A stretch of 64,000 nucleotides of DNA from Actinoalloteichus fjordicus (GCF_001941625.1 NZ_CP016076.1:2542001-2606000); one strand, 5' to 3'; shown: positions 45,922 to 57,279, counted from the stretch's first letter. The notes: generated from the letters alone by a model not told the origin. Program-made: numbers and translations.

Positions 45922-46815
45922 TCACTCCGGTGCGGCCGCGCGCAGTGCGTCGATCAAGGTGCGCAGGGCGGGCTGGGTCGACGACGTCTCCCGCACCGCC
46001 GCGTAGATCGACCTGATCGGTTCCGGCCTGCGGACCTTGCGCACGACGACACCCGGATGCCGGTTCCCCAGACCGAGCCGAGGGATCAGGCTGACGCCCA
46101 TGCCTGCGGCGATGAAACCCTGGGCCGTCGCGTAATCGTCGCTCTCCACCGCGAAGTTCGGACTGAATCCCGCCGAGGCGCAGGCGTCGAGCATGATCTC
46201 CAGGCAGAGTCCGGCCCGCCACTCCGTGCCGACCCAGGACTCGTCGGCGAGATCGGCCAGATCCAGCACGCGCTTCGCGGCGAGCGGATGGCCCTTCGGC
46301 AACACCGCGCGGTACGGATCGTCGTGCAGCGGAACCAGCTGCACGCCGTCGCGGGGACTGTTCCGCCTACCGACGACCACCGCGAGGTCGGCCTCGCCGC
46401 GCTCGACGGCGGGCAGCGGATCATCGGGGTCGATCAGGCTGAGGTCGACGTGCACTCCGGGATGCTCGCGGCGCAGCCGGGCCAGCGCGGGCGGCATCAG
46501 CGCGACGCCTGCCGTGGCGAAGTAGCGGACCACCAGCCGCCCGGTGCGACCCGCCCGCAGATCGGCGAGCGCGGACTCGGCCTCGGCGACGTTCCTGCTG
46601 ATGACGGCGGCGTGCTCGGTGAGCAGCCTGCCTGCCGCGGTCGGTCGGACGCCGCGCCCCACCCGTTCGAGCAGAGCGATGCCCGCCTCTCGTTCCAACG
46701 CGGCCACCTGCTGGCTCACCGCGGACGGCGTATAGCCGAGATTCGTCGCTGCCTCGGTCATCGACCCGCTGGTGACCACCGCTCGCAGTACCTGCATGCG
46801 CCGCACATCAAGCAT
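45922..46815 (-). CDS. LysR-family transcriptional regulator
   Basis: A LysR-type regulator of 297 aa. The winged helix-turn-helix (residues 1-62: RMQVLRAVVTSGSMTEAATNLGYTPSAVSQQVAALEREAG) is followed by the periplasmic-binding-like effector domain (about 92-290, with LVVRYFATAGVALMPPAL and GVSLIPRL). ATG 46815 gives the usual short lead into the helix-turn-helix. It is divergent from an EamA-type exporter gene 95 bp away, and the spacer contains a CAAG-N8-CTTG inverted repeat, so it most likely controls that exporter and itself. The effector is unknown. Confidence 0.9.
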   Translation of the reverse strand: MLDVRRMQVLRAVVTSGSMTEAATNLGYTPSAVSQQVAALEREAGIALLERVGRGVRPTAAGRLLTEHAAVISRNVAEAESALADLRAGRTGRLVVRYFATAGVALMPPALARLRREHPGVHVDLSLIDPDDPLPAVERGEADLAVVVGRRNSPRDGVQLVPLHDDPYRAVLPKGHPLAAKRVLDLADLADESWVGTEWRAGLCLEIMLDACASAGFSPNFAVESDDYATAQGFIAAGMGVSLIPRLGLGNRHPGVVVRKVRRPEPIRSIYAAVRETSSTQPALRTLIDALRAAAPE

Positions 46816-46838
46816 GAAGAACAGCTTAACGATATGTG

Positions 46839-46854
46839 CAAGTCTTTTCGCTTG
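46839..46854. promoter_or_regulatory. Candidate LysR operator CAAG-N8-CTTG
   Basis: CAAG (46839-46842) and CTTG (46851-46854) form an inverted repeat in the AT-rich 95-bp space between the divergent LysR and EamA genes, the usual site for LysR control. Confidence 0.4.
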
Positions 46855-46910
46855 TCCTGTCGAGTCAGAGGCTGCATCGTCGACGACGAACGAACGACGA
46901 GGAGGCGACA

Positions 46911-47846
46911 GTGACCAGTGGGACCGGCGGACCGGCTGCCGTGGTGAGGATGGGCGTTCTGGCCCTGCTCTGGGGATCGACGTTTCTGTGGATCTCGGTG
47001 GCCTTGACCGGGCTCTCGCCGGTCCAGGTCACCCTCGTCCGCTGTGCCCTCGGCACGGGCGTCCTGATCATCTGGTGCGTCGGCACGCGACTTCGTCTTC
47101 CTCGCGGCCGCGCCACCTGGGGGCATCTCGTGGTGGCCGCCTTCTTCTGCAACGCCCTGCCGTTCGCCATGTTCAGCCTCGGGCAGCAGACCGTCGACTC
47201 GGGCGTGGCAGGCGTCCTGAACGCCACGACGCCGCTGTGGTCCCTGGTGATCGGCCTCCTGATCGGCACGGAGCGCGACCTTCGGCCCGTCCGGCTGGGC
47301 GGGCTCCTGCTCGGCTTCGTCGGCATCCTGCTGATCTTCGCCCCCTGGCAGCAGACCGGACTCCTGAGCTGGGGTGCGCTCGCCATCCTCGTGGCGGCGG
47401 CGAGCTACGCCATCGGCTTCGTGTACATGGGACGCAACCTCGTCGGGCGGGGAACGCCCGCCGTCGCGCTCGCGGCCGCCCAACTCCTGGTCGCGACGGG
47501 TCTGACCACGCTGACCCTGCCCGCAGGCGGTCTGGTGGCCGTCCAGCTCAGCCCGGCGGTCCTGATCGCCGTCCTCGTTCTCGGCGTGTGCTGCACCGGC
47601 GCCACCTTCGCACTGACCTACCGGATGATCGCCGACGAGGGCGCCACCAACACCGCCGCTGTGGGATACCTGCTGCCGGTCGTCTCCGTGGTGCTGGGCG
47701 TGGTGGTCCTCGGCGAGGACCTCGGCCTCCGCGTCGTCGTAGGCATGCTCGTCGTGCTGGTCGCCCTCGGGATGACCCGGCGGCGGGCCGCCCCTGCACT
47801 GCCGGACCCGGCCGAGCCTGCGACCCAGTCCGCGCTCGGACGCTGA
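46911..47846 (+). CDS. EamA/DMT-family exporter
   Basis: A drug/metabolite-transporter superfamily protein of 311 aa with ten predicted helices in two EamA repeats: the first begins MGVLALLWGSTFLWISVAL and contains FSLGQQTVDSGVAGVLNATTPLWSLVIGLL, the second begins LSWGALAILVAAASYAIGFVYMG and contains ATNTAAVGYLLPVVSVVLGVVVLGE. Members export amino acids or small metabolites. GTG 46911 follows GAGGAGG at 46899-46905. It is divergent from the LysR gene, its probable regulator. The pair interrupts the ripA-moxR neighbourhood that is contiguous in mycobacteria. Confidence 0.87.
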   Translation: MTSGTGGPAAVVRMGVLALLWGSTFLWISVALTGLSPVQVTLVRCALGTGVLIIWCVGTRLRLPRGRATWGHLVVAAFFCNALPFAMFSLGQQTVDSGVAGVLNATTPLWSLVIGLLIGTERDLRPVRLGGLLLGFVGILLIFAPWQQTGLLSWGALAILVAAASYAIGFVYMGRNLVGRGTPAVALAAAQLLVATGLTTLTLPAGGLVAVQLSPAVLIAVLVLGVCCTGATFALTYRMIADEGATNTAAVGYLLPVVSVVLGVVVLGEDLGLRVVVGMLVVLVALGMTRRRAAPALPDPAEPATQSALGR

Positions 47847-48907
<1,061 letters not shown>

Positions 48908-49654
48908 ATGGCCGAGATGACCGCCTGCGAGCCGGGGCGCGAAGCGCCGCCCGTCGCGGCGGTGGTGCTCGCGGGCGGCGGCGGGCGACGGCTCGGCGGC
49001 GTCCACAAGCCCGCGTTGACCGCAGGCGGCCGCACGCTCCTCGACCGGGTCCTGCACGCGCTGCGCGGCGTTCGACCGGTGGTGGTGGTCGGGCCGACCA
49101 TCTCCACCGAGGTCGAGGTGCACTGGACCAGGGAGGAGCCACCGCTGGGCGGGCCGGTGGCGGCCCTGGCCGCCGGACTGGACCGGCTGGCCGAGATCGT
49201 CTCCGCCGCTCAGAACGCCGACGATCTCATCGCGGCTCGACCAGGCCGCGGCACCGACGACCGGGCCGCCGCAGCGTCGGCCCCGGGCGAGGACTCTGCG
49301 GCCGGGGACTCTGCGGGCGAGGTGCTGCTGTACGCGGGGGATCAGGCCGTGTTGACCGCCGACACCGGAGACCGGCTCCGAGCTGCGCTGCGGGCGCGTC
49401 CGGCTGCCGACGGGGCGGTGCTCGTCGACGAGACCGGCAGACGGCAGTGGCTGATCTCCTGCTGGCGGGTGGCAGCGCTTCGCGCGGCCCTGCCCGCCCG
49501 CGTCCACGGTGCCTCCCTACGATCGGTACTGGGCGCGTTGGTGGTCGCCGAGGTGACCTCCCGGCCCGGCGAGGCCTGGGACGTCGACACGCCGGACGAC
49601 CTACGGCGTCTTCGAACAGGCACCGACCCGGATACTGGACCTCGCCCCCGGTGA
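48908..49654 (+). CDS. MobA-like NTP transferase
   Basis: A nucleotidyltransferase-fold protein of 248 aa. The N-terminal signature AAVVLAGGGGRRLGGVHKPAL (about residues 17-37) is the nucleotide-binding loop and catalytic lysine of MobA/molybdenum cofactor guanylyltransferases. TREEPPLGGPVAALAAGL and YAGDQAVLT follow, the latter replacing the D-x-P metal motif region. An Ala/Asp-rich insert lies at about 108-137. The C-terminus has WDVDTPDDL, typical of this fold. ATG 48908 behind GAGGGG is preferred over the longer frame. Molybdopterin guanylylation is likely but not certain, as no other moco genes are nearby. Confidence 0.78.
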   Translation: MAEMTACEPGREAPPVAAVVLAGGGGRRLGGVHKPALTAGGRTLLDRVLHALRGVRPVVVVGPTISTEVEVHWTREEPPLGGPVAALAAGLDRLAEIVSAAQNADDLIAARPGRGTDDRAAAASAPGEDSAAGDSAGEVLLYAGDQAVLTADTGDRLRAALRARPAADGAVLVDETGRRQWLISCWRVAALRAALPARVHGASLRSVLGALVVAEVTSRPGEAWDVDTPDDLRRLRTGTDPDTGPRPR

Positions 49655-49828
49655 CGATCTCCGCGCACCCGTTGGCGGGTGGACGGCGGACGATCTTCAC
49701 CGAACCCACACCGTCTGGATGGTCTGCTCCTCTGGCAGGGCAGGAACGGCGCACCCTGGCGTCCGCAGACGGGACACGATGGCGGAGACTGGTGCGCGTA
49801 CGCCGTCCCCGCGAGGAGGTTGTCGACA

Positions 49829-50911
49829 GTGACCGATGCCGGGCCCGCCGATCAGACCGTCGGGAGTCAGGCCCTCCACACGCCTGCCCGCGACGCCCAA
49901 CTTCTCGAACGCACCGTGTTCGAGATCAAACGAGTGATCGTCGGCCAGGACCGGCTGGTGGAGCGGCTCCTCGTCGGCCTGCTGGCCAAGGGACACCTCC
50001 TGCTGGAGGGCGTCCCCGGCGTGGCCAAGACCCTCGCCGTGGAGACGATCGCCCAGGTCGTCGGCGGCAGGTACTCGCGGATCCAGTTCACGCCGGACCT
50101 GGTGCCCGCCGACATCCTCGGCACTCGCATCTACCGGCAGGGCCGAGAGGTCTTCGACGTCGAACTCGGCCCGGTGGTGGCGAACTTCGTCCTCGCCGAC
50201 GAGATCAACCGGGCCCCGGCGAAGGTCCAGTCCGCGCTGCTGGAGGTGATGGCGGAGGGGCACGTGTCCATCGGCGGCACGACCTTCCCCATGCCCAGTC
50301 CGTTCCTCGTCCTCGCGACGCAGAACCCGATCGAGAACGAGGGCGTCTACCCGCTGCCCGAGGCGCAGCGAGACCGATTCCTGCTGAAGATCCTCGTCGA
50401 GTACCCCTCTCCGGAGGAGGAGCGCGAGATCGTCTACCGGATGGGGGTGTCGCGCCCGGAGGTTCAGCAGGTGCTCACTCCCGAGGAGCTGATCCGCCTT
50501 CAGGGCGTGGCATCGCGGGTTTTCGTGCATCACTCCCTGGTCGACTACGTGGTTCGGCTGGTCGTTTCGACCCGGTCGCCGGGTGACCACGGACTGGCCG
50601 ACGTCGCCGAATGGATCGCATACGGCGCCTCGCCAAGAGCGACGCTCGGCGTGGTGGCGGCCGCGCGGGCGCTGGCATTGCTGCGTGGACGGGACTACGT
50701 GCTGCCGCAGGACGTGGTGGACGTTGCCGCCGACGTGCTGCGCCACCGGCTGGTGCTCTCCTACGATGCGCTGGCCGACGGGGTTCCCGTCGAGCACATC
50801 ATCAACCGTGCCCTGCAGACCGTGCCGCTGCCGCAGGTCTCGGCCCGACCGCAGCCGCCCAGCGGGGCGCACGGCGTGCCCGCCCCGGCGGGAGCACCGG
50901 GACACCCGTGA
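49829..50911 (+). CDS. moxR: MoxR-family AAA+ ATPase
   Basis: An AAA+ chaperone-like ATPase of 360 aa. Walker A is GVPGVAKT (about residues 65-72) and Walker B is FVLADEINRAPAKVQ (about 122-136), followed by sensor 1 LATQNP and YPLPEAQRDRF. MoxR proteins act with VWA-domain proteins to mature or remodel envelope proteins. GTG 49829 is set by GAGGAGG (49813-49819). Its stop overlaps the DUF58 gene (GTGA), and the VWA gene follows with a further overlap, matching Rv1479-Rv1481. Confidence 0.92.
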   Translation: MTDAGPADQTVGSQALHTPARDAQLLERTVFEIKRVIVGQDRLVERLLVGLLAKGHLLLEGVPGVAKTLAVETIAQVVGGRYSRIQFTPDLVPADILGTRIYRQGREVFDVELGPVVANFVLADEINRAPAKVQSALLEVMAEGHVSIGGTTFPMPSPFLVLATQNPIENEGVYPLPEAQRDRFLLKILVEYPSPEEEREIVYRMGVSRPEVQQVLTPEELIRLQGVASRVFVHHSLVDYVVRLVVSTRSPGDHGLADVAEWIAYGASPRATLGVVAAARALALLRGRDYVLPQDVVDVAADVLRHRLVLSYDALADGVPVEHIINRALQTVPLPQVSARPQPPSGAHGVPAPAGAPGHP

Positions 50912-51936
50912 CCGAGCAGTCGTCTCCCGACTCTGCCGTGCGCGGCCCTGACGGCAGCGACACCGATCGGGGTGGCGCCGACCGAGGCTCCCGTGAGTCC
51001 GCGCCGTCGGATCGCCGACCGGCGTGGGCACCGCCGTCGCTGAGCGGCGGCCGGATGGAGGCCGGGCTGCGCACGCTGGAACTCAGCGTCCGAGGCAGAC
51101 TGGACGGCCTGTTGCAGGGCAATCACCTGGGTCTGGTGCCTGGACCCGGCAGCGAACCCGGCGAGGCGCGGCTGTACCAGCCCGGCGACGACGTGCGGCG
51201 GATGGACTGGGCCGTCACGGCCCGCACCACCCAGCCGCACCTGCGTGAGACGGTCGCCGATCGGGAACTGGAGACCTGGCTGGCCGTGGACCTGTCGGCG
51301 AGCCTCGACTTCGGCACCGTCCACTGCGAGAAGCGGGATCTCGTCGTGGCGGCGGTGTCGGCGGTGTCCCACCTCACCAGAGGCGGCGGTAACCGAGTCG
51401 GCGCGGTCGTGTCCACCGGCGCCCAGCTGACGCGCATCCCAGCCAGGGGCGGGCTGCCCCACACACGGGGACTCGTCCGCCGGATCGCGCAGACACCCCG
51501 CGCTGCCGAGGGTGAGCGAGGCGACCTGGTCACCGCCCTGGAAGAACTGCGCAGGCCGCCCCGGAGACGAGGACTCGCCGTGGTGATCTCCGACTTCCTC
51601 GGCCCGCTGCACTGGCAGCGCTCGCTGCGGGCGCTCTCGCTGCGGCACGATCTGATCGCCGTCGAGGTGATCGATCCGCGAGACATCGAACTGCCCGACG
51701 TCGGGACCGTCGTGCTCGCCGATCCCGAGACCGGTCGACAGCGCGAGGTCGAGACCACTCCGCTGCTGCGTCGCGAGTTCGCGGCGGCGGCCGACGCCCA
51801 TCGACAGGAGGTGGCGATGGGACTGCGCCGCGCCAACTGCGCGCAGCTCACGCTACGCACGGATTCCGACTGGGTGGCCGACATCGTCCGATTCGTCGTG
51901 TCCCGTAAGCGCCGCTGGTCGGGAGGGGTCGCCTGA
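50908..51936 (+). CDS. DUF58-domain protein of the MoxR complex
   Basis: A protein of 342 aa. A disordered polar N-terminus (about residues 1-45) leads to the DUF58 domain with YQPGDDVRRMDWAVTARTTQPHLRE (about 90-114) and a VWA-like half (LAVDLSASLDFG, with D-x-S-x-S, and LAVVISDFLG). No membrane segment is evident. DUF58 proteins are encoded with MoxR ATPases and VWA proteins and are thought to be substrate adaptors. GTG 50908 overlaps the moxR stop by 4 bp and the stop overlaps the VWA start (TGATG), so all three are coupled. Confidence 0.88.
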   Translation: MTEQSSPDSAVRGPDGSDTDRGGADRGSRESAPSDRRPAWAPPSLSGGRMEAGLRTLELSVRGRLDGLLQGNHLGLVPGPGSEPGEARLYQPGDDVRRMDWAVTARTTQPHLRETVADRELETWLAVDLSASLDFGTVHCEKRDLVVAAVSAVSHLTRGGGNRVGAVVSTGAQLTRIPARGGLPHTRGLVRRIAQTPRAAEGERGDLVTALEELRRPPRRRGLAVVISDFLGPLHWQRSLRALSLRHDLIAVEVIDPRDIELPDVGTVVLADPETGRQREVETTPLLRREFAAAADAHRQEVAMGLRRANCAQLTLRTDSDWVADIVRFVVSRKRRWSGGVA

Positions 51937-52907
51937 TGCCGTCGTTCTCGCTGCGCGGCTTCGTCGGACCGTGGTGGTTCCTGCTCTTCGTGCTGCTTGC
52001 CCTCTTTGTCGTCGGGTACCTGCTCGCCATGCGTCGCCGCCGTCGCGACACGCTGCGCTTCGCGAACCTGGAGTTGCTGGAGAAGGTCGCACCCGCCCGG
52101 AATCGACGGCGCAGACATCTGGCACCGGTGCTGCTCGGTGTGTCGCTGGTGTTCCTGATCATCGGAATGGCGGGGCCGACCTCGGAACAGCGGGTGCCCC
52201 GGAACCGGGCCACCGTGATGTTGGCGATCGACGTCTCGATGTCGATGAACGCCACCGACATCGACCCCAGCAGGCTGGCTGCGGCCAAGGCTGCGGCGAC
52301 CAGCTTCGTCTCGGACATGACCCCCGGCGTGAACATCGGACTCGTCTCCTTCGCAGGCTCGGCCACCGTGCTCGTTCCGCCGACCACCGAGCGGGACACG
52401 GTCACCCAGTCGATCAACGGGCTGGACGTGGCCGAGGCCACCGCCACCGGAGAGGGGATCACCGCCTCGCTCGCGGCCATCGACACCTTCGGCAACGTCG
52501 TCGGCGGGGCCGAGGGCCCGCCGCCTGCGCGGATCGTCCTGATGACCGACGGCAAGAGCACCGTCGGCATGGACGAACTCGTCGCGGCGCAGGATGCCGC
52601 CGATCGAGAGATCCCGATCTCCACGATCTCCTTCGGCACCGACCAGGGACAGGTCGAGATCGAGGGAGAGCGCATCCCGGTGCCGGTTGACGACGTGACG
52701 ATGCGTGAGATCGCCGACATCTCCGGCGGTGAATTCCACAAGGCGGCCAGTGCTGAAGAGTTGCGTCGCGTGTACGACACCCTCGGCGAACAGATCGGTT
52801 ATCAGGTCGAGCGTGTCGACGCCTCCCGTCCGTGGTTCGTGCTCGGAACCATCACGGCGCTGCTGGCCGCCGCCGGTTCATTGCTGATCAGTCAACGTTC
52901 GCTCTGA
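51936..52907 (+). CDS. Membrane VWA-domain protein of the MoxR complex
   Basis: A protein of 323 aa with two N-terminal membrane segments (about residues 11-31 and 62-80), a VWA domain (about 93-275), and a C-terminal membrane segment (about 298-317). The MIDAS metal motif is intact: DVSMSMN near 100-106, a conserved Thr region (EATATGEG) and LMTDGKS. The VWA domain probably faces the outside or inside of the membrane together with the BatA-like partners; topology is inferred. It overlaps the DUF58 gene and is the third member of the moxR operon, corresponding to Rv1481. Confidence 0.9.
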   Translation: MPSFSLRGFVGPWWFLLFVLLALFVVGYLLAMRRRRRDTLRFANLELLEKVAPARNRRRRHLAPVLLGVSLVFLIIGMAGPTSEQRVPRNRATVMLAIDVSMSMNATDIDPSRLAAAKAAATSFVSDMTPGVNIGLVSFAGSATVLVPPTTERDTVTQSINGLDVAEATATGEGITASLAAIDTFGNVVGGAEGPPPARIVLMTDGKSTVGMDELVAAQDAADREIPISTISFGTDQGQVEIEGERIPVPVDDVTMREIADISGGEFHKAASAEELRRVYDTLGEQIGYQVERVDASRPWFVLGTITALLAAAGSLLISQRSL

Positions 52908-53020
52908 ACAAATCGGGCCCGGTCCTGCCGTCGACGGTCGTGCGTAGGGCCGTCGAGCGCACCCGCTAGCGTTGCCAACGGCGCCGGAGCAAACGCCGGC
53001 ACGGAACAGAGGAGCTCTAG

Positions 53021-53725
<705 letters not shown>

Positions 53726-53930
53726 GGACTGCGGGGCGCGAGCCGTTCCGTAGTCGAGACGGCGGCGTCGGCCATCCGGGACGATGAGGAACCACAGTCA
53801 GCGACCAGGGCGCGCAGAATCTCGCAGTCCGAGTTCCGGCCCGCTCGGACCCGGTTCTCCGGGGCCGTCCCGCCGGGCTCGGGACCCCGAGAGCCGTCCG
53901 GTGACCGAGCCCCAGGGGACGCCGACCGGG

Positions 53931-54170
53931 TACCGGTTTTCGGGTACCGAGTTTTTGGGCACCGAGCCTTGGGGAACCGAGTCCTGGGGAATCGAGCCTT
54001 GGGGAATCGAGTACTCGGAAGCCGGACCGCGGAGAGCCAGGCTCTCAGGCGTCCGACCCCCAGGCGTCCGATCTCGAGGCATCGGGCCCCGAGACTTCCG
54101 CGCCCAAGGCGTCGGACCGCAAGGTGGCGGACCCCGAGAGAACCGGACTCGAGAAGGCCGGACCATCGAC
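53931..54170. repeat. Array of about sixteen degenerate 15-bp repeats
   Basis: A motif of type ACCGAG/ATCGAG/GTCCGA recurs every 15 bp with no indel from 53931 to 54170: for example at 53946, 53961, 53976, 53991, 54006, 54051, 54066, 54081, 54111, 54126, 54141 and 54156. The best units are CCTTGGGGAATCGAG-like. Read forward, they encode pentads such as PWGTE, SWGIE and PPGVR; in reverse, SIPQG and SVPQG. Confidence 0.85.
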
Positions 54171-54385
54171 GAGCCTGCGCCGCTGTCTGCCGGGATCTTC
54201 GGGCAGGAGGACGGAATCCGGCATCTCCGACCCTGGAGATCCGGCCGCGGCGGCCCAGTGCCTTGGGAACGCGCGACGCGAGGACCGGCGCCCTGGGACC
54301 GGCCGAACCGAGGATTCGGGCTGCCCAGGTGTGGAGCGGGCCGAGTTGCCCCGGTGCTTCTCAGTATCCGGGGACGGGCTCGTCG

Positions 54386-54505
54386 GCAGGCCGCTCGTCG
54401 CGAGGTCGGCGTTCCCAAACCTGGTGTTCGATGGCTCGATGTTCGGTGGTTCTGCGTTGACGGGCTCGGCGTCGGCGGGCTCGCTGAGTCGGGCCGCGTC
54501 GGGCG
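54386..54505. repeat. Second array of degenerate 15-bp repeats
   Basis: A GGCTCG-type motif recurs at 54433, 54448, 54463 and 54478, with weaker units on each side, again at 15-bp spacing. Read forward it encodes pentads FDGSM, FGGSA, LTGSA and SAGSL, a pattern near the S/A-x-L/F-x-G form of pentapeptide-repeat proteins. This frame differs from the main forward frame of the first array. Confidence 0.65.
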
Positions 54506-54869
54506 GGCGTCTCCTGTCCGGCTGCCTGCCGGACGAGAACTCGGTGTCGACATTGGTGCTCCTGGAATCCGAATGGTCGCTGGTCAGACTGTGAAATGGC
54601 GCCGACCTGCCTGCGGTTCCGTCAGCCGCGACGGAGCCGACGTCGACTCCACCTCTCGTGCGGTGCCGAGTGGTCCCGACTTCGGTGGTCCTCGACGCCC
54701 CAGAGCGGTACGGGCTCCGAACCGACGAGGGCTACGAGTCCCGAAGCTCAGGAGCCCGCAACTGTGAGAACGGTGGTGATCGGCGTCCTCGATCGTCGTC
54801 CCGGCCCGGTTTCCGGGACTACCTGCCACCCACCCCGACCATCCCCGTACGGACCCAAGGAGGAATGAA

Positions 54870-55637
54870 GTGAGCGGACTGCTCGAAGGCAAACGACTGC
54901 TGGTGACCGGTGTCATCACCGATGCCTCGATCGCCTTCCACGTCGCGAAGGTCGCCCAGGAACAGGGCGCCCAGGTGGTGCTCACCGGTTTCGGCCGGAT
55001 GAGCCTGGTGCAGCGGATCGCGGGCAGGCTCCCGCAGCCCGCCCCGGTGATCGAACTCGACGTGACTAACCAGGAACATCTCGACAGCCTGGCCGACCGC
55101 GTCGGCGAACACGTCGACGGACTCGACGGCGTGGTGCACTCGATCGCATTCGGTCCGGCGTCCTGCCTCGGCGGCGACTTCCTCGAAGCGCCGTGGGAGG
55201 ACGTGTCCAAGGCGGTCGAGGTCTCGGCGTACTCGCTGAAGTCGTTGACCGTCGCCGCACTGCCGTTGCTGTCGGCGGGTTCGTCGGTGGTGGGGATGGA
55301 CTTCGACGCCCGGCAGGCCTGGCCCGCCTACAACTGGATGGGCGTCGCCAAAGCCGCGCTGGAATCGACCACCCGATACCTGGCCAGGGACCTCGGGCCC
55401 CGCCAGATCCGGGTCAACCTCGTCTCGGCAGGCCCGGTGCGCACCATGGCTGCCAAGTCGATCCCCGGCTTCGTCGAACTGGAGCAGGGCTGGGGCGGCC
55501 GTGCCCCGCTGGGCTGGGACGTCAACGACGCCGAGCCGGTCGCCAAGACGGTGGCGGCGGTGCTCTCGGACTGGCTGCCGGTGACCACCGGTTCCATGGT
55601 GATGGCCGACGGCGGCTTCCACGCCGTCGGGTTCTGA
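54870..55637 (+). CDS. fabI: Enoyl-ACP reductase FabI (InhA)
   Basis: An NADH-dependent enoyl-ACP reductase of 255 aa, the last reduction of each fatty-acid elongation cycle and the InhA orthologue. The cofactor region [16 protein letters not shown] (11-26) and HSIAFGP with Ser91 (InhA Ser94) are seen. The catalytic Tyr154 and Lys161 lie in AYNWMGVAK, and MDFD (Phe145) and SAGPVRT follow. Its substrate loop is shorter than that of InhA, suggesting ordinary chain lengths rather than mycolate precursors. GTG 54870 is set by AAGGAGG (54858-54864). A terminator follows, so hemH is separate. Confidence 0.95.
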   Translation: MSGLLEGKRLLVTGVITDASIAFHVAKVAQEQGAQVVLTGFGRMSLVQRIAGRLPQPAPVIELDVTNQEHLDSLADRVGEHVDGLDGVVHSIAFGPASCLGGDFLEAPWEDVSKAVEVSAYSLKSLTVAALPLLSAGSSVVGMDFDARQAWPAYNWMGVAKAALESTTRYLARDLGPRQIRVNLVSAGPVRTMAAKSIPGFVELEQGWGGRAPLGWDVNDAEPVAKTVAAVLSDWLPVTTGSMVMADGGFHAVGF

Positions 55638-56079
55638 GACCCCGGCTGCCCCAGGGGCTTCGGAGACTCCGGAGGCCTCGGGCAGCCGACGTCGATCGCC
55701 GAGGTGCGGACCGCGCGCACCTCGGCGGCGCCGCGGGGGATCGTGGTGGGTGCCGCTCGGCGGCCGGTCGTGTCTCGGGCAGTGGTGTCAGGTGGTCGGA
55801 CATGACTCCATGGTCGAACAAGTGTTCGATGTCGGCAAGATATCGATCGGGTGGACCTCGGCGGCGGCGCGAGCTGCGCGGACAGCGACTCTCGCCCGCC
55901 CTGACCGCCGCCGACCGCAACGGCGGGACCAGTGCGGCCAGCGCCACGCCGTAGGCGGACGATCGGTCTCTGATCAGCCGGTATCCGCCTGTTCCCCTCT
56001 CGGCGGCCAGTTGCTCCCCGCCATGATCGACACCGGGGGTGCCGTTCTCGGCGGGAGGCGGCGGGGAGACAATGAACCC
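55638..56079. other. fabI-hemH spacer
   Basis: A 442-bp stretch with the fabI terminator (55698-55726) at its left and the hemH ribosome site (GGGGAG at 56063) at its right. No gene is supported. The stretch at 55790-55855 is less GC-rich and may contain the hemH promoter. Confidence 0.5.
55698..55726 (+). terminator. Terminator after fabI
   Basis: GCCGAGGTGCG (55698-55708) pairs perfectly over 11 bp with CGCACCTCGGC (55716-55726) around a 7-nt loop, 61 nt after the fabI stop. Confidence 0.65.
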
Positions 56080-57168
56080 GTGAACGACGAGCTCATCGAC
56101 TTCGACGCGGTGCTTCTGCTGTCCTTCGGCGGGCCGGAGGGTCCCGAGGACGTTCGTCCCTTCCTGGAGAACGTCACTCGTGGCCGGGGCGTGCCCCCGG
56201 AACGGCTCGACGAGGTGGCCGAGCACTACCTCCACTTCGGTGGGGTGTCGCCGATCAACGAGCTGAACCGGGACATCATCGGCAGGCTGCGGACCGAGCT
56301 GGATCGGCTCGGACTCGATCTGCCGATCTACTTCGGCAACCGCAACTGGCATCCGATGGTGGAGGACACCGTCGAGCGGATGACGACGGACGGCATCCGG
56401 CGTGCACTGGTGTTCGCGACCAGTGCCTACGGCGGCTATTCGGCGTGCAGACAGTACGACGAGGACATCCGACGGGCTCGTGCGGCCGTCGGGGACGCCG
56501 CACCCGAGCTCGTCAAGCTCCGCCAGTTCTTCGATCATCCGCTGTTCGTCTCCGCCGTCGCCGACGGTGTCCGCCGTGCGTTCGTCGAGCTGCCGGGTGA
56601 TCAGCGCGAACAGGCGCGGCTGGTGTTCACCGCCCACTCCGTCCCTGAGGCGGCCGACGCCGCTGCGGGTCCGGCTGAGGAGGGCGGTCACCTGTACTCC
56701 CGACAGGTCTTCGAGGCGGCTCGACTGGTGGCCGCCGAACTGGGTGTCGCCGAGCACGACGTGGTCTGGCAGTCCCGTTCCGGACCGCCGCAGGTGCCGT
56801 GGCTGGAACCCGACATCGTGGACCATCTCGACACGCTCTACTCGGCGAACACCCAGGCCGTGGTGGTCTGCCCGATCGGCTTCGTCAGCGACCACCTGGA
56901 GGTCGTCTGGGATCTGGATGCCGAGGCGAGGGAACGAGCCGAGGAACTCGGCATGGGATTCGCCCGCGCCGCCGCGCCCGGCACCGACCGGCGGTTCGCC
57001 GAGCTGATCGGCGAGCTGATCCGGGAGATGGTCGAGGGAGTGCCCGCTCGACGACTGTCCACGCTGCCCGCCGATGGCTGCATGGTCAACGGCGCGTGGT
57101 GCGCGACCAACTGCTGCGCGCCCGCACGCAGGCCCGTCCGATCCGAACCCGCCACGATCGACGCCTGA
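56080..57168 (+). CDS. hemH: Coproporphyrin/protoporphyrin ferrochelatase
   Basis: A ferrochelatase of 362 aa that inserts Fe2+ into the porphyrin. Actinobacteria use the coproporphyrin-dependent route, so CpfC is the likely precise role. Features: [13 protein letters not shown] (about residues 11-23), [26 protein letters not shown], the catalytic His in FTAHSVPE, and [15 protein letters not shown]. The C-terminal Cys cluster [12 protein letters not shown] plus Cys in YSACRQY corresponds to the [2Fe-2S] ligands of actinobacterial enzymes. GTG 56080 is preferred; the nearby ATG 56072 is out of frame. It follows fabI as in Rv1484-Rv1485. Confidence 0.92.
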   Translation: MNDELIDFDAVLLLSFGGPEGPEDVRPFLENVTRGRGVPPERLDEVAEHYLHFGGVSPINELNRDIIGRLRTELDRLGLDLPIYFGNRNWHPMVEDTVERMTTDGIRRALVFATSAYGGYSACRQYDEDIRRARAAVGDAAPELVKLRQFFDHPLFVSAVADGVRRAFVELPGDQREQARLVFTAHSVPEAADAAAGPAEEGGHLYSRQVFEAARLVAAELGVAEHDVVWQSRSGPPQVPWLEPDIVDHLDTLYSANTQAVVVCPIGFVSDHLEVVWDLDAEARERAEELGMGFARAAAPGTDRRFAELIGELIREMVEGVPARRLSTLPADGCMVNGAWCATNCCAPARRPVRSEPATIDA

Positions 57169-57279
57169 TCAACACCTGTCACGTTGCCACAGGCGATCAG
57201 GATATCCCTGGCCATGCCGTTCCGTGATCACTAGCCTCGTGCTTCGACAGGCGACGGCGCGGGTGACGAGGAGACGGTC

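Larger units (their letters stand above)
53726..54869. other. 1.1-kb repeat-rich spacer between fabG and fabI
   Basis: In mycobacteria fabG1 and inhA are adjacent; here 1144 bp intervene. The spacer holds two arrays of degenerate 15-bp repeats (53931-54170 and about 54386-54505). Long open frames cross it (for example from 53784), but they have poor ribosome sites, and the repeat-coded pentads fall in different frames in the two arrays. It is best read as non-coding or a decayed gene. Confidence 0.6.

Noticed and set aside
41574-46016. A forward open frame of about 1480 codons
   Set aside because: It runs antisense through two leftward membrane-protein genes and out of frame through the RipA-like gene. 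No domain or ribosome site is seen.
53784-54767. A 327-codon frame spanning the first 15-bp repeat array as a real gene
   Set aside because: Weak ribosome site, Arg/Pro/Gly-rich residues outside the repeats, and pentads of the two arrays lie in different frames. Kept only as a repeat region.
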